From positions 25,643,778-25,707,777 of the forward strand of contig OX463844.1 of assembly GCA_949825065.1 (NCBI GenBank): a stretch of 64,000 nucleotides of DNA, written 5' to 3'. The stretch comes from Odontocerum albicorne (Eukaryota; Arthropoda; Insecta; Trichoptera; Odontoceridae). The notes beneath the pieces were generated by a model. The model was not told the DNA's origin and ran no database searches. It saw nothing but the letters and a program-made list of their open reading frames with translations. Shown in pieces: positions 42,669-55,339 of the stretch; positions within the stretch are counted from its first letter, which is position 1, and the number at the start of each line of letters is the position of its first letter. The translations under genes and the position numbers were made by a program.

Positions 42669-43740
42669 TAGATAATTTATTTTGGGAATATTCAATATTA
42701 AAAATTTCATTTTTCATAAATCAAAAATGGTAAAATATTTTTAGAGTACCGTTTCATAACATTTGACTCCATAAGCGCTCTTAGAATTCATTTTAGGTAG
42801 CAATTTAGCAAAATTAAAATAAAATATTAAGAAGAATAAAAGTCTATAAATTGGTTTACTTCTGAAAACAGCGAGAATCAAAATCGGTATGTCGGAATGC
42901 CAAGCAAGCGCATTCCCTTTTAGACTGTGTTGATGAACAATGGTTCATACGGAATAAATAAAATATTATGAATGTTACTGAAAAATTATTGTTGATTAAA
43001 ATTTTCAAGTGGACGCTTGTACATTTAATGTATATGACGACCCCCATGGCTATAAATTGTTTATCTTTTGCTTTTACTACAGCTACTTAAGAACTTTTGA
43101 ATTTCGAAATATGGCGAAAGTTAAAAAAATGTAAATTATTCACTTTCGTCGCTTTTCAATTTTGAATTTAAAATTTCTTTTCTTTAAATTGTGAAAAATT
43201 TTTACGACTTCTATGAACCTTTTAAATAATTTAAGTATTTCTCCTTTACTTTTCTATTTACGTTGAATATGGGTTGTCAACATTAAGAGATTATTTTGAC
43301 AGTCTTTGACTTTGTACTTGAAGTAATCTTATATTTTAATAAAATAAACATTAAATAAAATGAAAATTGGACGAATGCGAGTGGAGAAAAATAAACACGG
43401 AAATCTTTGAGTTCTTATAATAAATCAGGAACAATATCTTCTGTGGAGATTAGGTATTGGCGAATTATGTGTTTCTGAAAAAAAAAAACACATTGACTAA
43501 ATAATTATCTGTCTAATTTGTAAATGTCTTCCCATTGCAATATGTTAAATCCTTAATTGAATTATCAATTTCTTTTTGTATATTTAAAAACAATTGTTCA
43601 TTAAATTTAATATATTGTATATCCAATCAATATTTTATTGCCAATACCCACACTTCTTTTCTCCATACAATAATAAATAACATTGCGTTAAATTTTGATA
43701 TCCCTCATTATGAGAAATCTAAATAAAGAGGAAAATTCCA
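42669..43740. other. no recognisable feature
   Basis: A+T-rich DNA; small open frames only. Confidence 0.4.
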
Positions 43741-43848
43741 CTGTTAAAGAGGAGGCTAATAATATGTGTCGAGATAGTAAAGTCTAGCATTCTGTCCTCT
43801 CTGTCTACCTCAACAGGGAAACAATGTGATATTTGTATGTACATCAAA
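43741..43848 (+). mobile_element. LINE-R 3' tail remnant
   Basis: ATGTGTCGAGATAGTAAAGT, CTAGCATTCTGTCCTCTCTG, TCTACCTCAACAGGGAAACA and a GTATGTACATC end, matching the last 100 bp of LINE-R. Confidence 0.7.
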
Positions 43849-44845
43849 TAATGTGGGCAGTGAAAGAAAAAAATATTATTACGGGAACAATGATTACTAA
43901 TGCTTCCTGTTATCAAGAAGTTCAATCAATTATTCCACTGAGACATGGATAATATCAACAACGAATATTCATTTAACGAACTCATGCCGTGTGCGAGTGG
44001 TGAAGTTTTTAATAATTCAGTTTGTGAATAAGGCACCGAAAATAAAATTCCTAGTCTTGCAATCACATTATTGAATAATTTGCAAGATCACAACTTTATT
44101 GTTTTTATTATACCGCAAAAAAACGCTTTTTTTTTACATGATACTTTTTTAAAGTTTTCTTTACAATTCATTTTATTTTCGTGATTATTCATAAGGAAAT
44201 CTTCTTTTTTTCTGCATCTCTGTTGGCTTTTTTTCTCCCAAGTGGCTAAAATAATTAAATTCATCGTTAAACTAACACGAAAAACAAAGAAAAAAACTAT
44301 AATTAGAGGGAATATCGAGATCAACATAATTGGATCGGCTCACGTTTTGACTTGCTAATTATGATTTTTCTGCTAAGTTTACAAAAAACTCTTTTACTAA
44401 TCCTGTTTATATTCAACGGGTGATCTGAAGGAGACACTTTTCTAATAAACCCCTAAAGGAAATGACACGCCATTTACATTTTTTCTTGTATAATTGTTTT
44501 TTCTAAAGAAAAAGTTTTTTTTCATATTTCAAGTTGTAAGTTTTTTCTTTAAAATTCCAACTTTTAATAAAAATAATTGGTCTTTTTTACAATACTGGCG
44601 TTTTTTATTATTCCATTTTTTGTACATCTTTTGGTGACGTTGATCCTTAAAGTTTGATAAGATTTTTTAAGCAAAAAGATTATCATAAGAAACTTTATAA
44701 AGTAAATAACTTTTTTCGCTTTGCATTTTTTAATATATCAAGGATATATCCTTGTAAAGAAAGGTTGTTTGTTAAGTGTACTTTAGTTTCAGAGTTGAAG
44801 TAGTCATATTTGGGTATACTTATCATAGTTTGTCCCAATTTTACA
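43849..44845. other. no recognisable feature
   Basis: A+T-rich DNA with long T runs. Nothing matched. Confidence 0.4.
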
Positions 44846-44849
44846 ATTC

Positions 44850-45068
44850 GAATGATATCCTTGGTGGTTTGGTTGGTAAAACGATTGTCTTCTAGCCGGA
44901 AGTTTTGGGTTCGATTCTCGATGATACGCAAAAAAAAATCCCTGTCTGATTTAGGAGTTTGCATGGTAACAATAATCGTACGATAATTGTGGTTGAGGAC
45001 AATATTTTCTCCCGGCCACGGTCTTCAACATGTATGTGTCACAAGTTCAGATATGTTGAGGGATACCA
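44850..45068 (+). mobile_element. SINE-2, full length
   Basis: The head ATCCTTGGTGGTTTGGTTGG plus TAAAACGATTGTCTTC, B box TTGGGTTCGATTCTCGATG and a poly-A linker lead to CATGGTAACAATAATCGTAC, a near-palindrome with GATAATTGT (44969-44990). The terminal block TTTTCTCCCGGCCACGGTCT, TCAACATGTATG and GTTGAGGGATACC is shared with 60.6 kb. Confidence 0.75.
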
Positions 45069-45304
45069 TATCAATGAATAAATGCACTCAAGTGATTAAA
45101 AAACCAATTTTTAAATAACACATACTATTTTTCCAGTTGGTAAAGGGATGTAGGAATATATCATACAAATATTTTCGTTACTTGTTTATTGGCGCATAAA
45201 TAAATAAGTGAAATAAGGTCAGAAATTTAATCAATCCGGATCCAGTAAAAAACGAGGCAATATAATGTGCTGCAAGCTCGTTTATTACCATACCACTGAT
45301 ACTG

Positions 45305-45690
45305 GCGAGCATTGAGGTGCATGGCCGCGCGGTAAGGCAGTGGACTTTCGTGTGGAAGGTCGCCAGTTTGAGTCCCGCCCTGTGCTACTCCCCTCGAATA
45401 ACACAGGCATTTTTTTCAGTAAAAAGATATCTCATATTTATTTAAAAAAAACGGGGAAAAATATGCCGGTGTACTCTGATCGTCTCACTTTAAATGTGCC
45501 CTCGGATCTAGTTCACCGGTGAGTTTGTTGGTGTGCAACAGCGCACTCACTTAAAGAGGAGAAAAATAAGAAAAATGAAACGAAAACTCCACGACACAGC
45601 ATCGCTTTCCAACTGAATTGACGTTGGAATTAATTGCGAGGGGATCCTCGTCTACGGCCCAGCAACGACGACTGGACATTATGACATTTG
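45305..45690 (+). mobile_element. SINE-3, full-length copy
   Basis: The head CATGGCCGCGCGGTAAGGCA (A box) and TCGCCAGTTTGAGTCCCGCC (B box) is followed by CCCCTCGAATAACACAGGCA, a poly-T/A linker, CCGGTGTACTCTGATCG, GGTGTGCAACAGCGCACTCA, CTTAAAGAGGAGAAAAATAA, GAGGGGATCCTCGTCTACGG and CCCAGCAACGACGACTGGAC. The head resembles leucine- or serine-type tRNAs (GGCCGAGCGGT-AAGGC), which is inference. It is more G+C-rich and less decayed than SINE-1. Confidence 0.85.
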
Positions 45691-46775
45691 TTTCTCTCAA
45701 ATAATCTTATTGATTAAATGTCATTAATATCTTAGTTTTATTCAAAAGATTATAAAAATCAGCTACTCCGCTGGTGTGACTGAGATTCAATATTGGGAAA
45801 AGTTGGGGTGAAGCTTCCGAAATGTCATATAAGGTGATCCAAAAAGATCATATACTCGTATAAGAAAATTTAGAATTAACTGATTCTTCTTATTCCTTAA
45901 TTGATTACTTATTTCTTAACTTTTAATCAGAAATTACTTGATCAACATTGTTATGTGACAAAATACCTCACGCATGCTTTGCATTTGAATTCAATCCAAA
46001 GGCACATTAAAATCCCGATTTTTTATCATCCACAATATACGGATTTCTCCTGTGACACAATGTTAGTGTGAGTAAGTCTTATTCACATGGAAGTACATAT
46101 TATATATACTCGTACTAGGAAGGATTCTTCTAATGGTGCTAAGTGATGCCGAGAATATTCCACTGTGTCGGTTAATTGGTTCAATATCTCTAAATCACGC
46201 GGCACTGAGTCATCACATTCTGTAAGTTGGTACATAGAATAGGAGATGATTTCTTATACAATTGTGATTATTGAGTTGATTGACAATTGACATTACATTA
46301 CAATAATTTTAATGTGAATTATGCGATGGACTCTCGCCTTCTTGTTTTGAGATTTCTGTAACTGCATACAATCAAAGTTCGATATGGTATCTGCATTTTG
46401 GATAATCACCCTCTATTCTGTATCATATATATATACCAGGAACTTTTTTGTATTTTATTTGGTGAAGAGCCTAAACTTCTAATGCTTCCTATTTTAGAAT
46501 GAATTAAATTATTATTTAAACTTTGCAACACATCAATCAGGCAAATCTCCTGACTCCGCAATATACGTGATTGGACTGGCATAACGGGCGTTGGAGATAT
46601 TTTTCGGGCTGCCGGGGGCAAAGATGTCTACTCTCAAGTGATATTCAACGTTGGGGGGACTTGACATGACACTGAGAAGAAGAAGACATCAGTACTAAAA
46701 AAAATCTTAAGACCTTTTAATTATAAAGTTTTTTAACAGTTGCAAAATATGGTAAGCTGATGTGAGTCCGGCTAC
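45691..46775. other. no recognisable feature; one G+C-richer patch
   Basis: A+T-rich except 46535-46670 (TTTTTCGGGCTGCCGGGGGC). The minus-strand 71-codon frame there is not recognised. It might be the C-terminal side of the transposase remnant that follows, but I could not align it. Confidence 0.35.
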
Positions 46776-46777
46776 AA

Positions 46778-47195
46778 CAGTTATCCCCAAATCCTGGAAT
46801 TCAATAATTCTGTAAAATTTATCCCAAACTGATGTATTTTGATACTTTTCTTTAATATAAGATGCAAATAACCCGATACAATAAACTGAAGTTCATTTTG
46901 TCCACTGTGCATTATACTTTTATCGGTAAGTTCAATTTGATCAAAACTTCTTGTCAAGCTTGTGGCTTTAATTCTCACACCAACTGAACTTTTTACGGAA
47001 ATAAGTGCCAATCGCTTCTTAAGATTCGTTGCAGTGTCGAATGAAACATTTCTAGATGAGCTGAATGTCGTTTGGTCGAAGTTGGTTGATCATCAGTAAT
47101 ACTCTCTAATGCCCTTTTAATATTCTCATTAGTGCGGATAGTGCGCAGTTTTCCGACTCGAGACAAACCAACTATTGATCCATTATACTCCGTAA
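46778..47195 (-). mobile_element. mariner/Tc1-like transposase, N-terminal half
   Basis: A clean minus-strand frame (about 47162-47000) reads RVGKLRTIRTNENIKRALES, ITDDQPTSTKRHSAHLEMFH and STLQRILRSDWHLFP-stop-KVQL. This is the helix-turn-helix DNA-binding region plus the 'LQRIL--DLH-FPYKVQL-QELKP' linker of a transposase type common in insects and relatives. Further left the frames continue weakly (GQNELQFIVSGYLHL, where 'SDEAHF-L-GYVNKQN' is expected, and RIWG). The catalytic core is badly decayed. A different mariner lineage from those at 0.5-1.1 and 31.1-31.6 kb. Confidence 0.8.
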
Positions 47196-48685
47196 CTACT
47201 ATAAATATATAATACTTGAGTAACGTGCAACTTGAGATTTTAATGTAGCTAAAATAGTTGTATGTTTAGTTGTGGTAGTGCTAACTTTAGATTTAAAAGT
47301 AGCTGCAACAGGACGTATGTTATAATTTTCAAGAGTAATTGTAAAAAAACGCCACTACCAAAATTAGCGTTGATTGTGCTAACTAAGGACTTTCGTTAGT
47401 GTATGTTATACTCAGTATTCTTAAGTAGTAAGGTAAAAAAAACACTTTTTGTACAGATATAAGCTATAAAGAAGCACTTTAAATATAAAAGTAGCTGTTT
47501 TTTAGCAGTAACTATTTCAATATAGCTTTAAAAACACTGATACATAGTAGCATATTGTTGACAATAATTTTATTCCTTTTTGGTTTCGGAGTATGAGTTG
47601 CCTACTTGGAATAGATAAATAAATTAGAAGCAGTTTATTTTCATTGGTATTTAAGTGTGGCTCGCCAGATGTAAGCGAAATATAATTTTTTCTCGGAATT
47701 TCTTTAGGAGTGCCAAGAGATAAATAATACAACACAACAAATTTTCAAGTTGAAACTTATTGAGTCAACTACCCAGTCAATGCAGCTCGACTTGAGAATT
47801 CCATAACTCTATTTAAAACTATTGTAAATATTACTGCGAATTATTTAGCCTAATTTCACTTTGCTGTTAAAAATATAACTTTGATTCTCCGCTGCAAATA
47901 TTTTAACCTATCACCATGGTATTTCTTATGAATGCTGATTTCTATCATTTTCAATGTAATGGGGAAACAGGTGTATTTAAAGAGTTATAGTGACACCATC
48001 AATGTCAATAGAAACTAAGGATACTATCTCAAATCTGCATGGCTTCCCAAAGTGAACAAATATGGACTCGGTCGTTTACGTTACAGTCGAAAAAGAGAAC
48101 AGACTATAACGTTTACATTGCGGTTAAGATTCCGCTAGATGCTGATAGCCATTTGGCATACATTTCCAGATACAACAAAGTGGAAAACCAATCAGCCCTG
48201 AAGATGAAATTCTTCAAATTTCTAGAAATGTTGGTTTTTTAAACCACATAAACCCGAAACATCCATCAAATTTTTCGGTTTTTACCGGGTACAGTTTATT
48301 GTAGTTAACTTGAGTTGTTTAATTTAAAAACGGAGATTTTCTATGTAAATTTACTGTGTCAATGGTATGCTTTAAATTATCATTTGAATGACCAGCATAA
48401 GTACTCATATTCATAAGAATGTATTTTTATATAAGACACTGTTTATAAAAAAAAAAACAAAAACTATTTCGTTACTATACGAATAGGTTAAATTTGTACG
48501 CTTCGACAGCTATATGGTATAACATGATATGCACATCATGTTTAGAAGCTATGTTAAAAAAGAAAAAAAATCGTCTTGTTTGATAAATAATAATTTAGAT
48601 TTTTAAAATTTAGTAACGAAATATTTTTGCAAAGGTTTATTGCGCTGATTTTGCATTTTTGCAAACTCTTCTTCTGTGGATATGA
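47196..48685. other. no recognisable feature
   Basis: A+T-rich DNA. A plus-strand 67-codon frame at 48039-48242 (TRSFTLQSKKRTDYNVYIAV) is not recognised and has no supporting context. Confidence 0.35.
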
Positions 48686-48687
48686 TT

Positions 48688-48908
48688 ATTGAACATTCCC
48701 TTTCATATGTACTTTGGCGCTATTCACCGTCGAGATCTTGGGTTGACATTAAGTACGTCTCCAGGTACCTCTATTTTGAGCCTGTCAAGAACATTCAATC
48801 ATTTCTCTAGATGTCGTCCCATTAGATTCGTGGACACCCTCGAGCCCTACTCAGGCACTCGCTCTTTTGTCTGGCTGGACAATTCGTCCACCAGATTGGT
48901 GTAACACG
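48688..48908. other. unexplained G+C-richer island
   Basis: About 200 bp clearly richer in G+C than the flanks (for example CGTGGACACCCTCGAGCCCT), open for 71 codons on the plus strand (CRPIRFVDTLEPYSGTRSFV). I do not recognise it on either strand. It may be a coding fragment of an unidentified element or a host exon remnant. Confidence 0.3.
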
Positions 48909-51380
48909 AAGTTTTATTTCTTTGGAGCTTCCCTTTTTTGTATTTTTTTGGAGTTAGAAAAATCATATTTCTGGAATAAAATTTTTTATTTATGTTTTCG
49001 AATTCTTATAAAAAAAATACAACCATTTCCTATTTATTCGCACAGTAAGTTCTTATAAAACATCATAATTGCTTTTATTAATACATTATTCCTCAACATG
49101 GAAATTCATAACTAACGCAATATAAAAATGAAATACTTAACTTTGTTTTCTTTCACTATATTAAGCTGCAGGGTTCGCAATGCAGTGAACATAACTTAAA
49201 CTACAAGGCACTTCAATACACGAATTAAAGAAAATATCAGGGCAATAATAAAACACTATTTTTTCAGAGTTCGCAGTGCACTTAATCACATTATTATACT
49301 ATTTCCCACCCATAAATAATGTAATACTACAAATACAAAAAGATACAATACTATATGCTCGTATATTGGTAATATACAATACGATATGCTCGTATATTGG
49401 TAATAAGTCTGCCAAGTGTACCCTGTTTGACCATCAATAATAAAAAATCCATTTAAAAACTAAATATAAAAATATCATAAATAATCAAATATTTTTTTCA
49501 TTTTTATTATCTTACTCTGTTCCCCATAAGACCAAAAACAATATGAAATATCAATTTTATGGTAAGTAACCTGAAATTTAGTTAAATTAACTCACATGAA
49601 GAAGCGATACTCTGTGTTGAAATGCGCGCAGTGATATAAAATATACTCGTATAATAAAATATAGTTGAAGAAAACAAAATGAAGTGTTATATCGTGTAAA
49701 AAATCCTTCCACTTTTTATGATGTAGTCGTAAATATTATTTTGAAGTTTTTCCTTTAAGTATAACAAAGTCATTTCGATCGTTAATTTGCTAAACAATTT
49801 GCAGAATCAGATTAATGTAATTGAATTGAAAATAAAAATAAAATATGTAATATTACAATATTTATTTTAGGCAAGAAAGTGTTTACTTGTTTATTTTTCA
49901 ATGAAATCTCAGAAAATGAATTAATTTTGAATTTCAAATTTTCACCAAGAACAGTGTTTTTTTTACGGTTGACTAAGAGACTGATTGTTGTCTTAAGTAA
50001 TATTAATTTAAAAAAAATATTTTTCATTTTATTTCACAAGATAGTTTTTTTTAGTATTTAATTACTTAAACACTTGTTTTCTTCTTCTGAAGTTCAAGGT
50101 ATAAAGTGAATGCCCCGCCCCTAAAATAGGAAGAATATGAAAACAAAAATCGTATAAACCATAAATAAGAAAATTGGTAATTGACTCGCGTTTAATTTTT
50201 TTTGCAAGAAATTTGGTTCTAGGAATTGGAAGAACTTCGAGTGATTATTTATTTACCTTAGGAGTTGCATAAAATTTAGCCAAAATACGTTTTAATTTTC
50301 CTTTAATTTTATATCGGAAAACAGATAAAATAGAGTCTTAGAAAAGAAAATTTAGATGTTGTTCTACTTATGAGGAGATTCATTTAAAAAACAATTTCAT
50401 ATAACATATTATGTATCCTACTGTAAACTAATAATTAATCCATTTTATTCATCGTCTGTTGAAACATAAAAATTTTTAATGAATAATTTATAACTATTGA
50501 TGAATATTTTAAAACATAATTAAAATTATAAAACTTCATGATACATTTAATAACATGATTATTTTCTATTCAAGCTCATGCAAAGTGTGTTAAGTGATTG
50601 TTCGACAGACCACAGTTATCTCCGGTACTTAACATACTCGTATATAATGACACTGTTTCTTCTCGGCCCAGCCCCGTATTCTTTTCACGCAACTCTTCTG
50701 TCATATTTTTAACTTTTCTACTTGCATTCCTCCTTTTATATAGCTCATTAGTCAAATCATTCACTCTATGACTTACATGTCATATTTCATTAGACGTCTC
50801 TCCTACTGTGGCTTACGTTGTATTAACGTTTGAGGCTTCTATTGGAACCCAGAAAAATGAAAACATCAATAAATAAAATAAATAATATGTTACACTTAGA
50901 AACTCATTTATACTACATAAAAAAAAGTCTTTATCTAGTGTTTTGTTGAAATATATTACATCATAAGATTGCCAGTTTAATTATTTCAAGTCGAATTTAT
51001 TTTTCAGTATTGTATTTTAAATCCATAAAGGTAACCGAAATATTAAAAAATATATATAAGTAAAGGAATAATAGGCTTGACATACGTATATATCTGTCAA
51101 GGATTATCAATATTGTGTAATGTTTGCTGCCTTGGCAGATACTTGCTAGTAGAGGGATACGAAAATATAATTTACAAAACTCGAAACGGTGATTTATTTT
51201 TCTTATTAAATGGCTTTTTTTTAATTAGTTGAATTAACGCCAAAAAATAGACACAGAAAAGAATTTCGCAACATTTTGCGGAAAATTTACAAATATGACA
51301 TACAATTCCATTAGAATGGACCAACACGCTCTTTTCGTGTTTTTCTTGCTGGCAATGCAGAGTGTACACCACTGTTTATT
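48909..51380. other. mostly featureless, small duplications
   Basis: A+T-rich DNA. At 49346-49405 a 33-bp unit containing ATATGCTCGTATATTGGTAA is directly duplicated. ATACTCGTAT words occur at 49644 and 50635. A minus-strand frame at 50576-50764 is not recognised. Confidence 0.45.
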
Positions 51381-51381
51381 T

Positions 51382-51513
51382 AGTTTAGTGTAATATCAGT
51401 AAGGATGGACATTTGTATGAATATTAGTTTAGTGTTATATCAGTAAGGATGTACATTTGTATGAATATTAGTTTAGTGTAATATCAGTAAGGATTTACAT
51501 TTGTATGAATATA
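51382..51513. repeat. 44-bp tandem repeat, three units
   Basis: Units AGTTTAGTGTAATATCAGTA plus AGGATGGACATTTGTATGAA plus TATT start at 51382, 51426 and 51470, differing at only a few bases. Confidence 0.97.
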
Positions 51514-51896
51514 AGATGTCATGTGACCAGCTTCTTTGTAATCTTTACTCTTGCTAAATGTTTGTTTTTAATCTACTTGATAATTTATGATTCTAATTAA
51601 ATTATCTTTCATAAGAAAGTGATCTACTTCAATTATAAAATGCTTTCAGTATTTTGGGTTCATCGATGTATTTAAAAAAAAAGTTTTTTTGCCTTATTTT
51701 TGTGTAAATCTTCATTAATTTTTTTTATGTGCATGGTATATTTGGTGAGCTTGTTGTTAGCCATCAATTTATTCCAACCAATCAGCGTATATTGAACACA
51801 TTTAGTTGTTTTAATCCATGTCAGATTTTGCAATAAGAATATTTGTTTAAACTCTAATAAAACAACATGAATCCCTAAACGATAATAGTAGAACTA

Positions 51897-52018
51897 GAAG
51901 AAATGAATTTGTCGAAAGATAAGGAAGCGGAACAGGTTCAAAGAACATGGCCAAAAAGAAGAAATGAATTTGTCGAAAGATAAGGAAGCGGAACAGGTTC
52001 AAAGAACATGGCCAAAAA
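51897..52018. repeat. 61-bp exact tandem duplication
   Basis: GAAGAAATGAATTTGTCGAA, AGATAAGGAAGCGGAACAGG and TTCAAAGAACATGGCCAAAA occur twice in direct succession with no visible mismatch. 61 is not a multiple of three, so it does not preserve a reading frame. Unit sequence is not matched elsewhere in the window. Confidence 0.96.
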
Positions 52019-52958
52019 ATCGTTCAGAGATTGTATTCCACCTGCAGGAATATTATTGATTTTTTTGTGCTTTTTGACTTGGAGTGAAGAGTTTCTCCTT
52101 AAAAATAAATATATTTGCCTTCCTCACAATACGTCCCAATATGCTTTTCTTAACTCTTTCTTTCCTATAATTCGATCATTTTAACTTTACATATATGAAA
52201 AATAGTTGGAATCATCCTTTGGCGAGTTTGTGTAAAAAATTTTATTCCAGCACATTTCTGCATAAAATTTCAAGTATCTCGGATCGCGTTTAGCGTCAAA
52301 ACTCAAACAATGTTTAACTGAAAATTTTGGTTGACCGAGCAAACATGTGTAGGAATTTTACAATTGCAAAAATTCCAATATCTATGTGAAAAATGTTTTA
52401 CAGGTTTCGAAAAGAATTTATATTTGGGATTCAACTGATCGAGGCTTTATGGGAAATTGAAAAACATTTCAATTCACCTTTTTTTCAATCAATTAATAAC
52501 TAGTCAGAAAAATACCAAATTCATGATATTCGTATATATTTTAAGGATCAATGTGACTATTCTTAAGCCAATTTAAATAAAGTTTATGTTTCAATAAAAA
52601 AAATAAGAATAATAAATTATTTTTGCTACCCTTATTGGAAACACTCGAAGAATTGTTATTAGTAAAATAATCATTTTAATGAAGTTTTTTTTCTGTAGTG
52701 AAACATTATTAAACTTTTAATATAAACCTTTAATCTATTGATTTTATTATAGGCAACCCTAAATCAAGGGATGACGTCCATATGTGTTTGATCCATTAAG
52801 TATAAAATTAGCATTACAGAAAGAACACAGAACACACAGATACTATAAAACAAGAAGTTTCAGTGGTAAATTAATTAAAATTTCCAGAAAAAATATACAT
52901 TTTATAGGTATTTATATGCCCTTCATATTTCAGTTTTGTGTAACTTATAAGTGAAGTA
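52019..52958. other. no recognisable feature
   Basis: A+T-rich DNA, nothing matched. Confidence 0.4.
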
Positions 52959-52961
52959 ATT

Positions 52962-53190
52962 CGACAAAGTCCGTGGTATAGTTGGTAAAACACCTGCTTT
53001 CTAATCCGAGGATTGGATTCCCGTTCGAGGCGGGTTGGATTCCCGTCGATACCCATTTTTTTTAAAGGAGTTATAGTTTTCCTGCAAAGCATCGATAACA
53101 TCTTTTTGATTAGTCGGAAGAGATTTTCATCTGAAAATACACCAGCCAGATTACACTATATACAACAAAAGTGTACAGGTTTAAGTCTCC
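52962..53190 (+). mobile_element. SINE-1 with duplicated B-box region
   Basis: The head GTCCGTGGTATAGTTGGTAA and CACCTGCTTTCTAATCCGAG are followed by two tandem copies of GGTTGGATTCCCGT (about 53010 and 53033) around TCGAGGC, so the B-box segment is duplicated. Then come a poly-T linker, TTAGTCGGAAGAGATTTTCA, CACCAGCCAGATTACACTAT and ATACAACAAAAGTGTA. Confidence 0.8.
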
Positions 53191-55335
53191 TTGGTCATCC
53201 ATTTTCTGCCGGCAAGGTTAGCGTGACCAGCGATGCTTTAGATAAATACAATTTACCTCGATTACTGCATATGCATATTCACAAATCATAATATTTCATG
53301 TCATAAATGTGATTCTGTATCTGGTCGTTAGTTATTATCGTTGTGATCGATTTGATTTTAATCTCGGTTTAACAAATTAATATTCCACAGAGCATGGCGT
53401 CGCAATTGCTAATATCATATATACAATGGTTGGAAGTTAAAAAAAACATTCAATAATTTTTACTATTTTTAACTTGAAAAATGAACTGAAATGTTTTTTT
53501 AGAAAAAATCATAAGTTTTAATAATTCTAAATGTTTTCGAGCAAATTTCTATCTTTAAGATGAAACTCTGATAGTTAAAAAATACTGTTTATGGTCCAAG
53601 TATTAAAATAAGTAGATGGTACTATTTCGGGGTTAAAGTATTATTCTTTTTAATAATTCATATCAAAATAACTAATTGCATTTATTTCGAAATGTATTTT
53701 TCTGTCATTCAATAAATATGTACGAGTATGATGCAGTAAGCGTTAGCGAGCAAGGACAAATAAATATATAGTTTAAGGCGAAATAGTGTAGGATATTCAA
53801 TTAAGAATAAATAGGTTTGTACTTTTCCCTTCCCTAATACTTTTCTTTCCTTTATAATAATTTTATTTTAATGGTTCTTTAATTATATTTTTTTTTATTA
53901 CTCAAATTATATTTTAGTGTAGATATATATTTTCTTTTGGTTGTATTTTGTAATATAAATATAAGATTAACTTTATTTGTTTATAGAGTATTTATTATTG
54001 ATATATAATTATAAACTGTTTGTCTCAATGTAATTAGTAATATAAAAAATATTCAATTCGTAAAACAAACCTCAAAAAATGTTATAGGAGTTTTTTAATT
54101 TTCATTACAAATATGTGCAAAAATTGTAAATTTGTTTAATTTAATCCGTATTCCATTTATTTATAGGGTAATTAATAACTTGAATAACATAAATAAAAAC
54201 ATGACCATCTTGTTAAGTGCTATTTAGTCTTAAATACAAACGCAGAAATAAAAATCGTTTTTATTCATTCAAAATAAGCTTTATAATTAATTATTCACAC
54301 AGGGGTCTTAAATACGAACGATAAGTCTTGAATGTGATTATAAGAAGTAGACGATTTTCCTGAACCACCAATATTCGGTTATCTGAGGTAGTTCTGAGAG
54401 CTAGTATTTTGCGACAAAATTTGAATGCCCAATCAATCACGTGATATAATAGAAAATGGATAGTGAAGATTATATGGTATACCGTCTGGAATATTATTAA
54501 ACCTAGGCGAGACAGTAAAAATATACCATTTACTCGTATATTACATTTGAATACCTAATACAAAGTCAATGAATTTGATCTGCGCTTGACATGAATTAAT
54601 AACATCATTTAACTTGTTATGATTATATACATTGTTTTCAAAGTACGCCAGGTACAAGAGGATAATATAATATTCATATTTAATAAAACAAGATAAGGAC
54701 ATCGAGTTTATTAATTAAACTAAGCTTTCAAAGAATTTAACTAAAACTAAGTGCTTCTCTATTAGCAAATACTTTAGATATAAAATTAGGAATTCAATGC
54801 TTTAAAAGGTATTACATTATGCAAATATATGTTCCGAAAGTTCTTTCGAGTACTCATTGAAAACGACATAAATTTTACACGAAGTCTTTCAGAAAATATT
54901 TTCAGGTATTAAAAAAAGATGATAGTGAATACTTTAGAAAAGCAAATATTTCGAAAATCTATGGAAGTCCCGCTCACAGTTATTATTAGAAGTTCACAAA
55001 CTTTAAGGGACATAAACGTTTCTACAGAGAGGAAAATAAAAATATGAACTAAAAACATTATTTATACAAAAAATAAACCTGGAATTTTGCCAATCATCGA
55101 ATAAATGCTGAAAACCTAAAGATTATTGGATGTAACACGGGGGGAGCATGTTACAAGTCAGCGCGCTGTCAGAAAATGGAAGCCAAAACTAAAGAAACTA
55201 CAGCTTGCGAACAAATAGAACCTATACCAATAATTTAACTATATATTGTACGATCGGCTGCACTCACGAACATGTGTAACATTACGTGTTGTAAAAGTTA
55301 CGGTTAAATAGTAATCAAACCTTTTGCTAGACATT
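53191..55335. other. no recognisable feature
   Basis: A+T-rich DNA with T-rich and A-rich runs; ATACTCGTAT-type words at 53721 and 54531. Confidence 0.4.
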
Positions 55336-55339
55336 TTTC

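Noticed and set aside
45340..45522. 60-codon protein gene
   Set aside because: Lies inside SINE-3; the minus-strand relative at 30.7 kb does not keep the frame.
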